Below are positions 9,141-16,245 of a DNA stretch of 45,471 nucleotides, one piece after another. The notes under the pieces are model-generated. The model was not told the DNA's origin and did not search any database. It worked only from the letters and a program-made list of their open reading frames with translations. The stretch is from Myxococcales bacterium (GTDB lineage: Bacteria; Myxococcota; Myxococcia; Myxococcales; Myxococcaceae), in NCBI GenBank assembly GCA_030681895.1, contig JAUXRI010000128.1, positions 1-45,471 on the forward strand, read 5' to 3'. The translations under genes and the position numbers were made by a program. The number at the start of each line of letters is the position of its first letter. The first letter of the stretch is position 1.

Positions 9141-10546
9141 TGCGCGCCTCGGCACTCTTCAGCGCGGTGGCGGTCCCGGTGCTCCTGGTGGTGCTGGGCG
9201 TGTGGTTGCTGGTCGCGCCTGCCTCGCAGACCGTGTCCGAAGTCGAAGCCCGCGCGCTCGCCCGCTGGCCGACGTTCTCGTTCGTCGAGCTGCGTGAGGG
9301 CCGTTACACGAAGGCCCTCGAGCTCGCGGTGGCCGACCACTTTCCGCTGCGGGAGTCGTTCGTGTCCTTCACGTTCGGGCTGCGCGCGCGGTTCGGCGTT
9401 CGGCGCACGTCGACGGTGTACGCGTCGAATGGCGGAGCGCTCGGTGGGCTCGAGCAGCCGCAGGACTGGAAGCCGCTCGTCGTCGAGGTCCCCGACGCGT
9501 CGGTCACGCAGGACATCTTCTTCGATGACGAGGACGCGGGCGTCCCTGAAGAGGAAGAAGACGCCGGCGTGCTGGTCGCGGAGCTGGAGGAGGACGCTGG
9601 CGTCGAAGAGCTCGAGATGGCGCCGGCGACCGAGAAGGGCGGGGCGCTCGTGCAGAACGGGCGAGGCATGATGCTGTTGTCGGCGACCGACGACACCGCG
9701 CGGCGCTTCGCGAGAGTGCTCGCGACGTACGGCGCCGCGTTCCCGAAGGCGCGCGTCTACGCGGTGATGGTGCCGGGCGCGGGCGCGTTCTACCTGCCGG
9801 CCTCGCACAAGAATCGGAGCGCCGACGAGCTGCACAACCTCGAGGTCATCAAGACGGCGCTGCCTGCTTCGGTGTCGTGGGTCGACGTGGCAGGTGCGCT
9901 CGCGTCGCACGCGCAGGAGCCCATCTACTACCGCACTGACCACCACTGGACCGGCCTCGGCGCGTACTACGGCTATCGCGCGATGATGGAGGCGGCGGGA
10001 ATCGAGCCGCTCGCGCACGACGCCATCGAGTGGAGACGGACGCAGGAACCGGTGCTCGGTTCGCTGTTCCGCATGACGCAGGATCCGCAGCTCTCGAAGG
10101 TGGCCGACCTCACCGAGTACCCGATGCCGGCGGTCGAGTATCAGTCGGTGAGCTACGTGGGCGCGCGCTTCGACGTGCCGCAGAAGCGACGGTTCATCGA
10201 CGAGAACGCCAAGGGCTATCTCGTCTTCATGGGCGGCGATGCAGCGCTGATGGCCGCGAAGACTTCAGTGAAGAACGGCCGTCGCGCGCTGCTGGTGAAG
10301 AACTCGTTCGGCAACCCGCTCGGTCCGTTGCTGCTGCCGCACTTCGAGCAGGTCGTCGTCGTCGACTACCGCATGTACTTCGACACCGTCGCCGCGCTCG
10401 TGAAGCGCTTCCGCATCACCGATGTCTTCGTGCAGAACGCGACGCTGACGGCGAATGATCCGTACCACGCGGGTCGCCTCAAGCTGGCGCTCTTCACCAC
10501 CGTGACGTTCACCGATGGCGGTGTCGTCTTCGGCCGCGGGCGCTGA
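9140..10546 (+). CDS. DHHW / AlgX-like SGNH-type acyltransfer partner
   Basis: 468 residues starting at ATG 9140, overlapping the MBOAT stop. One N-terminal membrane anchor (SAVAVPVLLVVLGVWLLVAP) is followed by an extracytoplasmic domain. Family landmarks are D267-H268-H269-W270 within YYRTDHHWTGLGAY (Asp and His of the catalytic triad) and VKNSFGNPLGPLLLPHF with the likely nucleophile Ser389, matching the KDSY-type block of DHHW proteins. It should move the acyl group supplied by the MBOAT partner onto a glycan. An odd feature is an acidic insertion at about residues 128-158 carrying EDAGV three times and many Glu/Asp. The insertion does not touch the catalytic blocks. Confidence 0.88.
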   Translation: MRASALFSAVAVPVLLVVLGVWLLVAPASQTVSEVEARALARWPTFSFVELREGRYTKALELAVADHFPLRESFVSFTFGLRARFGVRRTSTVYASNGGALGGLEQPQDWKPLVVEVPDASVTQDIFFDDEDAGVPEEEEDAGVLVAELEEDAGVEELEMAPATEKGGALVQNGRGMMLLSATDDTARRFARVLATYGAAFPKARVYAVMVPGAGAFYLPASHKNRSADELHNLEVIKTALPASVSWVDVAGALASHAQEPIYYRTDHHWTGLGAYYGYRAMMEAAGIEPLAHDAIEWRRTQEPVLGSLFRMTQDPQLSKVADLTEYPMPAVEYQSVSYVGARFDVPQKRRFIDENAKGYLVFMGGDAALMAAKTSVKNGRRALLVKNSFGNPLGPLLLPHFEQVVVVDYRMYFDTVAALVKRFRITDVFVQNATLTANDPYHAGRLKLALFTTVTFTDGGVVFGRGR

Positions 10547-10623
10547 GTTCTTTGAGTGATCGATGCAGGGCGAAAGCACAGAGACGCTCCTCGCTCGACG
10601 CGGCCGTCTGTCACGCGTCGGGC

Positions 10624-10652
10624 GGAAACCGCACCAGACGTGACACTCGTTT
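10624..10652 (+). promoter_or_regulatory. Possible ECF-type promoter upstream of the CxxCH lipoprotein gene
   Basis: GGAAACC (10624-10630) and TCGTTT (10647-10652) are separated by 16 bases, close to the -35/-10 layout of sigma-E-like ECF promoters. The gap before ATG 10708 is the largest break in this gene run, so a new start is plausible. It was found by eye and is not proven. Confidence 0.22.
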
Positions 10653-10707
10653 CGGGGCGTCCGACCAGGGTCTGCGTTACCGTCGTGAGGTCTTCCCTGG
10701 AGTCACC

Positions 10708-12075
10708 ATGCCTCTTCGCCTGCTCGCGTCGCTCGTCCTCCTCCTCCTCGTCGGCTGTCCAGCGGCCCCGTCGGAACTCTCGACCACCGTCATCGGCCGC
10801 TGCTCGTACACCGGCCCGCAGAGCAAGCTGGCCGAGTGCAAGGACTACCTCGGCGCGTGGAAGGTGGCCGACAGTGAGAAGGACTGCGGCGACCTGAAGG
10901 GCACCTTCGTCGGAGGCACCGTCTGCACCCCGCCCGTCACGCTCGGGTTCTGCGTCTTCGCCACCAGCCCCGCGCAGAACCGCACGTACATCGCGAGCGA
11001 CAACGTCTCGAAGTGCAGCGGCGCGCGCACCGGCTGTGAGCTCTTTGGTGGCGGCAAGTGGAACCCCTCGTCGCTCTGCGGCGGCGCGAACGATGAAATC
11101 GTCGTGCTCGAGAACGCGTTTCAGGAACCGAAGAAGGTCTGCTTCACGCCAGACGCTGGAGAGCCACGCGCTCCGAACGCGACCGGTCAGGTCTGCGTCT
11201 GGGAGAGCATTCACGGGTCGACAGAAGAGAACCGCTCCTTCCGCACCGACGCGCGATGCGAGAACTCGCGCGGCGGCCGCCCGTACTACCCGAAGGACGC
11301 CGATGCGCGGTTCGGCATGCCGGACTCGCGGCGCACGGATCAGGTCTACCTCGCCGAAGAAGCGTGGGTGCGCGCGCAGATCAACTCCAGCTCATGCGTG
11401 TGCTGTCACTCCGCGGCCGCGCCGAACGGAGCCTCCATCTTCGACGTCGACCGCGACGGCAGCCTCGCGAACCAGCTCACCGACCGCGGCATCGCGCACG
11501 GCTCGGGGCTCGTGAACTCGATTCCCCTCGGAGGCTTCCCACCCGAGGTGAACAACGGCTTCGAGAAGTCAGACCTCGTGCACCCGGACTTCTCGGTGTT
11601 CCTCAGCACCGACCCGGCGCGCATGAAGCGCTTCTGGGTGAAGGAGCAGGAGCACCGCAACCTCACTGCCGCGACCTTCGAAGGCGTGCCCGACGGCTTC
11701 GGCCCGCTCTCGGAGCAGCGCGACTACCAGCCCTCGGCGTGTGCGGGTGGCGAGGGCATCGCGGCCGACGGCACCATCACCTGGGGCAAGGGCCGCGCGA
11801 GGTACGTGTACGTGCTCGAGGTCGGCTCGAAGGCGCCGACGGTGTTCCCGAACCTCGACGTTCCTGTCGGGACCCGCTGGCGCCTCGACGTGCCGCACGA
11901 TGGAACGCCGCTCGTCTCACAGTCGGTGAAGTACGGCGTGGTGCCCGACGGGCTGCGACAGAAGGTGCCCGCGAGCGGAAGTCCCGCGGCGCTGGTGTCG
12001 GGCCAGCAGTACTACCTGTACGTGACGGCCGACGTGATGCTGCCCATCACCCGCTGCCTGTTCACCGCCCCGTGA
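10708..12075 (+). CDS. Lipoprotein with a single CxxCH haem motif
   Basis: 455 residues from ATG 10708, which starts a lipoprotein signal (MPLRLLASLVLLLLVGC, Cys17); the open frame extends upstream without a plausible start. The first half is rich in cysteine (about 12 Cys). C230-V-C-C233-H234 gives a CxxCH motif with an extra Cys inside, followed by SAAAPNGASIFD, a sequence style seen at haem sites of exported cytochrome-like proteins. No named family is recognised. It lies 161 bp after the DHHW gene and 114 bp before an SGNH hydrolase. It may act with the haem-motif DUF1592-type protein earlier in the run, but that is inference. Confidence 0.75.
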   Translation: MPLRLLASLVLLLLVGCPAAPSELSTTVIGRCSYTGPQSKLAECKDYLGAWKVADSEKDCGDLKGTFVGGTVCTPPVTLGFCVFATSPAQNRTYIASDNVSKCSGARTGCELFGGGKWNPSSLCGGANDEIVVLENAFQEPKKVCFTPDAGEPRAPNATGQVCVWESIHGSTEENRSFRTDARCENSRGGRPYYPKDADARFGMPDSRRTDQVYLAEEAWVRAQINSSSCVCCHSAAAPNGASIFDVDRDGSLANQLTDRGIAHGSGLVNSIPLGGFPPEVNNGFEKSDLVHPDFSVFLSTDPARMKRFWVKEQEHRNLTAATFEGVPDGFGPLSEQRDYQPSACAGGEGIAADGTITWGKGRARYVYVLEVGSKAPTVFPNLDVPVGTRWRLDVPHDGTPLVSQSVKYGVVPDGLRQKVPASGSPAALVSGQQYYLYVTADVMLPITRCLFTAP

Positions 12076-12173
12076 AGCCGTGAAGACCGAAGCGTCGGTC
12101 ATCGGCGCCGCGGAGGCGTGCGAGCCCAGGCTCCCGTGACGTGACGAAGACCCGGTTGTGCGGCAGCTCAGGC

Positions 12174-12179
12174 TACGCT
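12174..12179 (+). promoter_or_regulatory. -10-like hexamer TACGCT close to the SGNH hydrolase start
   Basis: TACGCT lies 10 bases before ATG 12190 and there is no Shine-Dalgarno sequence between. This would fit a promoter giving a leaderless or nearly leaderless transcript. No good -35 box is visible at 17 bp. Confidence 0.3.
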
Positions 12180-12189
12180 CGTCGCGCCG

Positions 12190-13497
12190 ATGACGTCGCT
12201 CGCCCTCGCTTTACTCCTCAGTGCCGCGCCTGCGGACCCGGTGTTTCGCGACGGCGACCGTGTGGTTTTCCTCGGCGACAGCATCACCGTGCTGCACACG
12301 TGGACGCGACTGGTCGAGGTCGCCGTCCGGCTGCGTCACCCCGAGTGGACGCTCACCTTCATCAACGCGGGCATCGGTGGAAACACGGCCGAAGACGGGC
12401 TCGCGCGGCTCGACGTCGACGTGCTGTCGCACGAGCCCACCGTCGTCTTCCTCAACTTCGGAATGAACGACGCGTCGTTCCCCGAGGGCAGCAGCGGCGC
12501 GGCGTTCGAGAAGAACATGACGGCGCTCCTTCAGGCGCTCGCGTCGGCGCAGGTGCGCAGGGTGGTGTGGCTCGACACCACGCCCTACGACACGTCGGTC
12601 GGCACCGGGAATCAGCTCAACCGCCGTCGCGTCGCGCGCATCGCCGAGCTGCTCGAGTTCACGAAGAAGACAGCCGCCGAGCGCAACCTGCCGCTGGTGC
12701 TCGCGAACGACGCGGTGACGCGCGCCATCGCATCGTGGAAGGCGGCGAAGCGCACCGAGAACCTCATCCCCGACCGCATTCACCCCGGCCCGATTCTCCA
12801 CGGCGTGATGGCAGCCGAGGCGCTGGCGGCGACTGGCTTCGATGTGACGCCGGCGCGCGTGAAGGTGACCGTGAAAGACGGCGCCGCACGAGTCGAAGGC
12901 CGTGACGCGGGCGTCGCGTGGGATGGAGAGGCGCCGCTGCGGCTCGACCTCGCGGGCGTGAAGGCGCCGTTGCCGTTCGTGCTCCCGCTCGCCGACGCAA
13001 AGCTGCTCGACTCGAAGAGCCTCGTCTCGCTGGCGTCGCTCACCGTCTCGGTCGCCGGGCTCGCGCCGAAGCGTCGCTACGTGGTGCGCGCTGGAACGCT
13101 CGAGGTCGGTCGGTTCACCGGTGCGCAGTTGAGCGCCGGAGTCGACCTGATGCAGACCGCGCCTCCCCGCGTCGCGCCGGGCCCCGAGCGCGCCGACCTG
13201 GCCATCTGCGACGCGACGACGGGAAACCCGTGGGCGAACGACGTCTCGTGTCTCTTCAACCTGCTCTTCGGAAAGGACCAGCTGCGCATCACGATGCGGC
13301 ACGAGAAGACGCGCGGGTTGCCCGACGCGGTGCCCGGCTATCTCGAGCGGCTCTCCTCCCTGCAGCGCGAGTGGCTCGTGGCGGTGGAAGCCGATGTGCA
13401 TACGCGCGTTCGTGCCGTCCTCGCGCGCCCGCACGAGCTGGTCTTCGAGCCCGAGGCTGCCGCTGATGCTGGCGTCACCAGAGGCGCGCTCCCATGA
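12190..13497 (+). CDS. Exported SGNH/GDSL hydrolase
   Basis: 435 residues with a signal peptide (MTSLALALLLSAAPADP). SGNH blocks are clear: FLGDSIT with nucleophile Ser31, NAGIGGNT (block II Gly), FLNFGMNDASF with Asn93 (block III), and DRIHP with Asp195 and His198 (block V). The hydrolase domain fills about residues 18-225, and a further 200 residues of beta-rich and helical sequence follow. Such enzymes remove acetyl or other ester groups from carbohydrates. Placed after the MBOAT/DHHW pair it could de-O-acetylate the same polymer. The stop overlaps the next start (ATGA). Confidence 0.88.
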   Translation: MTSLALALLLSAAPADPVFRDGDRVVFLGDSITVLHTWTRLVEVAVRLRHPEWTLTFINAGIGGNTAEDGLARLDVDVLSHEPTVVFLNFGMNDASFPEGSSGAAFEKNMTALLQALASAQVRRVVWLDTTPYDTSVGTGNQLNRRRVARIAELLEFTKKTAAERNLPLVLANDAVTRAIASWKAAKRTENLIPDRIHPGPILHGVMAAEALAATGFDVTPARVKVTVKDGAARVEGRDAGVAWDGEAPLRLDLAGVKAPLPFVLPLADAKLLDSKSLVSLASLTVSVAGLAPKRRYVVRAGTLEVGRFTGAQLSAGVDLMQTAPPRVAPGPERADLAICDATTGNPWANDVSCLFNLLFGKDQLRITMRHEKTRGLPDAVPGYLERLSSLQREWLVAVEADVHTRVRAVLARPHELVFEPEAAADAGVTRGALP

Positions 13498-14102
13498 CGT
13501 CAGGGCCGTCTGCCCGTGGTCCTGGCCTGAGCGCGACCACCATCGGCGTCGTCGTCGGCCTGTGCGCGGGGCTCCTGGGCGTCGTCGTCATCGCCGCCAT
13601 CGCCGTGCCCAGGTTCCTCTCCTACGGAACGCTGGCGAAGCAGGCCGAGGTGAAGACGCGGTTGAAGCTGGTCTTCGCGGGTGAGGTTTCGTTCTTCACC
13701 AAGAACCGTCGCTACTCTGACGTCGTCGAGCAGATCGGCTTCGTGCCTGTCGCGGGAAGCCGGTACGTCTACCTCTTGAACGCTGCGCCCACGCTCGAGC
13801 ACGTCGTGGCCTTCGATCCATCACCAGCGCCGGAGCACACCGGCATCGACGCAGACGAGCGGAGCTCGGCGAGGGTCACGGTCGAAGCGCTCGAGCGCGC
13901 CACACCGCCGAACGTCTGGCAGGACCTCGGTGTGCATGGGAACTGCCCTGAGTCGTGCGCGATGAGCGCTGTCGCTGGAGCGAACCTCGACGCCGACGCC
14001 ACCATCGACGTGTGGTCCATCTCGACGAGAGAACGCGTCATCAACGGCGTGACGGTGCCGGCCGGGACACCGTTCAATCACGTCAACGACGTACGGGAGT
14101 GA
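13494..14102 (+). CDS. Type IV pilin-like protein without a prepilin processing site
   Basis: 202 residues, coupled by ATGA to the SGNH hydrolase. After 16 polar residues there is one membrane helix (TIGVVVGLCAGLLGVVVIAAIAV, written here as residues 17 to about 38), then PRFLSYGTLAKQAEVKTRLK and FFTKNRRYSD, very like the start of myxobacterial PilA-type proteins (AKQAEAK..L, then IGF.P..G.RY.Y). The usual G/FTLIE cleavage site is missing, and the helix is not at the expected distance from it. It may be a membrane-anchored pilin-domain protein rather than an assembled pilin. The gene ends 1 bp from the stop of the convergent gene. Confidence 0.72.
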   Translation: MTSGPSARGPGLSATTIGVVVGLCAGLLGVVVIAAIAVPRFLSYGTLAKQAEVKTRLKLVFAGEVSFFTKNRRYSDVVEQIGFVPVAGSRYVYLLNAAPTLEHVVAFDPSPAPEHTGIDADERSSARVTVEALERATPPNVWQDLGVHGNCPESCAMSAVAGANLDADATIDVWSISTRERVINGVTVPAGTPFNHVNDVRE

Positions 14103-14103
14103 G

Positions 14104-15783
14104 TCACCAGCCGTCGAGCAGCGCTCTCGAGAGCAGCGCCAGCAATCCGTCGCGATAGTCGGCGTCCTTCTCGCTGAGCTCCGCGACGCCGGCCTCGAGG
14201 TCGACGTTGAAGAAGACCTCGGCGTACTGCTCGTCCTTCTCGAAGAAGACCTTCGTCGTCGTCCAGGTGCCGGGCGTCTCGCCCTTCGCTGGCGCCGAGA
14301 ACCCGCCTCCAGTCCCTTCTCGCACCATGCTCTGGCCCAGCACCGCAGTGGCGAGCTTCACGGGCACCAGCTTGCGCGGTTTCGGAGCCACCGCTGGCAC
14401 CGGCACCAGGAACGCCTTCGCCACGGCTGCCACGAAGCGCGTGCTCGAAGCGCGGTCGAGCGGCGAGAGCCTGAGCTCCGAGAATGAGAACGGGCTGTCA
14501 GTCGCTTTCGGAGCCTTCATGCCGAGGCGCACCTTCGCGGTCGGGTCGGCGGCAGGTGCGAGGTCGAAGTACGTCCAGTCTCCGCCGGGCTTGTGGAAGG
14601 GCGGGCTGTCGCCTGGTTGTTGCTTCGTCGCGACGTTCGTCACCACGAGGTCGAGCCGCGGCCAGTCGTCTTCGGTGTCACCTCCGAGGAGTGGCTGCAC
14701 GAGCGGCCCGCTTCGTTTCAGCGGGGCGTGCTCGGCGGTGCGTTGGGCCGCTCGCTCTTCGCGCTCGAGCTCCTTCTCGTTCGCGCTCAGCGGTACCGAG
14801 AGCTCCGGCGCGGCGGGGCACCCTGGTGAGGGGCGAATCGTCAACACGAACCAGCGGCGGTTGGAGCGCGCGAAGCACGCGGTCTGGCGCTCGGTCTTTC
14901 CTCCGTGCTCGGTGGTGAGGTCGAGCGACGGCGTCGAGTCGTCGTCACTGAGTGACGGGTCGCACCGAATGTCGTCCCACGTCTTGCGGCTCTCGACGAG
15001 GCCGTCACGCAGCGACGCCTCGGCCAATGCGCACGCGGTCTTCACGTCGAGCGTGGGCTGAAGTCTGCCCGCCGCGGCCCGCGAGAGCGCCTCACGCCTC
15101 AGGTTCCCCGACTGCACCATCTCGACCGCGAACGCCGTGCCTCCAGCGACGAGCAGCAACGAGGAGACGCTGCTCAAGACGAGCGTGATGATGGAGATGA
15201 CGGGCGTGCTCCGGCTCGCGGCGCGCGCTTCCCGAATCGAGATGATGGCCAGCACTGCGGCGACCCAGCCCAGCGGCGCGCAGCACGCGAGCGAGAGCGT
15301 GGCCATCACGACGGCGCCGATGTCGCGCGAAGACGGGCCCGACGCTGAAGACATGCTCACGGGCGCGATGGGTGGCTGAAAGACGGGGACGGGGGCTGGG
15401 CTCTGTGGAGACGGCTCGTCTGGCGGGTCCCAGTTCGGCACCGAGCGCGGAGCGGTGCGCGGGGGGCCCAGCTCTGCTTCGAGCGACGCCATCACGCTCG
15501 GCGTGACGTCGGTGCCGCCGCCCAGGTTCTGAATCAAGACGATCGGCGTGTAGATGAGGCCAAAAGGAAAGCCCCACCAGCCGAGGAACAACGACAACAC
15601 CGTCCACCCGAGGCCCGCGCCGACGCGGCTGTGGCCTGCGCGAACGAAGGTGATGTCGCTCGAGCGCTTGAGCGTGAGGATGATGAAGGAGACGCACCAG
15701 CCGTAGACGACGAAGCGGCCGCCGCGGTCGACCTCGTCGCGGAGCTGCGTAGCGGACAACCCTTCGATGCCGACGATCTTCAT
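14104..15783 (-). CDS. Membrane protein with four TM segments and large C-terminal soluble domain
   Basis: 559 residues from ATG 15783. Two membrane segments lie at about 24-40 (YGWCVSFIILTLKRS) and 58-88 (GWTVLSLFLGWWGFPFGLIY). A Pro-rich linker follows, then two more segments (residues near 160-190 and 200-230), and the rest is soluble. The C-terminal 130 residues contain a conserved-looking block EQYAEVFFNVDLEAGVAELS, which resembles domains of uncharacterised exported planctomycete and myxobacterial proteins. It is the last gene of a three-gene minus run, 43 bp after a DUF3592 gene. Function unknown. Confidence 0.78.
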   Translation of the reverse strand: MKIVGIEGLSATQLRDEVDRGGRFVVYGWCVSFIILTLKRSSDITFVRAGHSRVGAGLGWTVLSLFLGWWGFPFGLIYTPIVLIQNLGGGTDVTPSVMASLEAELGPPRTAPRSVPNWDPPDEPSPQSPAPVPVFQPPIAPVSMSSASGPSSRDIGAVVMATLSLACCAPLGWVAAVLAIISIREARAASRSTPVISIITLVLSSVSSLLLVAGGTAFAVEMVQSGNLRREALSRAAAGRLQPTLDVKTACALAEASLRDGLVESRKTWDDIRCDPSLSDDDSTPSLDLTTEHGGKTERQTACFARSNRRWFVLTIRPSPGCPAAPELSVPLSANEKELEREERAAQRTAEHAPLKRSGPLVQPLLGGDTEDDWPRLDLVVTNVATKQQPGDSPPFHKPGGDWTYFDLAPAADPTAKVRLGMKAPKATDSPFSFSELRLSPLDRASSTRFVAAVAKAFLVPVPAVAPKPRKLVPVKLATAVLGQSMVREGTGGGFSAPAKGETPGTWTTTKVFFEKDEQYAEVFFNVDLEAGVAELSEKDADYRDGLLALLSRALLDGW

Positions 15784-15826
15784 GGGCGTCCTCTGCGGAA
15801 GCGGCGCTGGTGAGACGACGTGATGC

Positions 15827-16243
15827 TCAGCGAATGGCGAGGAGCAGCGTGGTGAGAATCATGACCGCTCCGAAGAAGAACAAGAACACGGGCTGCATCA
15901 CCCAGTGGTACGTGCCGTCGATCATCGCGTTCTGCGGACGCTGCGGGTCGTACCGAACCGGCACCTCTTGTCCGGCCTCGAGAAACGACGACTGCGCCAC
16001 GGTGGTGAAGTCCACGGGTCCGGTCGGCGAATCAAAGCGCAGCTTGCGCGCGAACCTCTCACGCTTGCCGCTGCCGATTGGGTACACGAGGGTGACGGTG
16101 GCGATGGCATGTCTCCACGTCGCTCGTCGCCGGAGCAGTTCACCGACACTCTTCACGCCCAGGGCAAGGGAGTACGCACCCGCGGCGAAGAAGGGGAGGA
16201 CGCCCAACAGGCCGCATGCATCAGACGAGAACTTGATCTCCAC
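15827..16243 (-). CDS. DUF3592 family membrane protein
   Basis: 138 residues from GTG 16243, two bases after the TGA of the OmpA-type gene, which favours this start by translational coupling. An N-terminal and a C-terminal membrane segment (ACGLLGVLPFFAAGAYSLAL; WVMQPVFLFFFGAVMILTTL) flank a beta domain. That domain has the DUF3592 pattern: ATVTLVYPIGSG, KLRFDSPTGPVDFTT, AGQEVPVRYDPQRPQNAMID. The GQ-VPV-YDP-P--A block is diagnostic. The role of the family is unknown, although it occurs in envelope proteins of many bacteria. Confidence 0.82.
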   Translation of the reverse strand: MEIKFSSDACGLLGVLPFFAAGAYSLALGVKSVGELLRRRATWRHAIATVTLVYPIGSGKRERFARKLRFDSPTGPVDFTTVAQSSFLEAGQEVPVRYDPQRPQNAMIDGTYHWVMQPVFLFFFGAVMILTTLLLAIR

Positions 16244-16245
16244 GG

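Noticed and set aside
7536..9155. 539-codon minus-strand open frame
   Set aside because: Antisense to the MBOAT gene; highly charged Arg/Glu/His-rich sequence with no domain.
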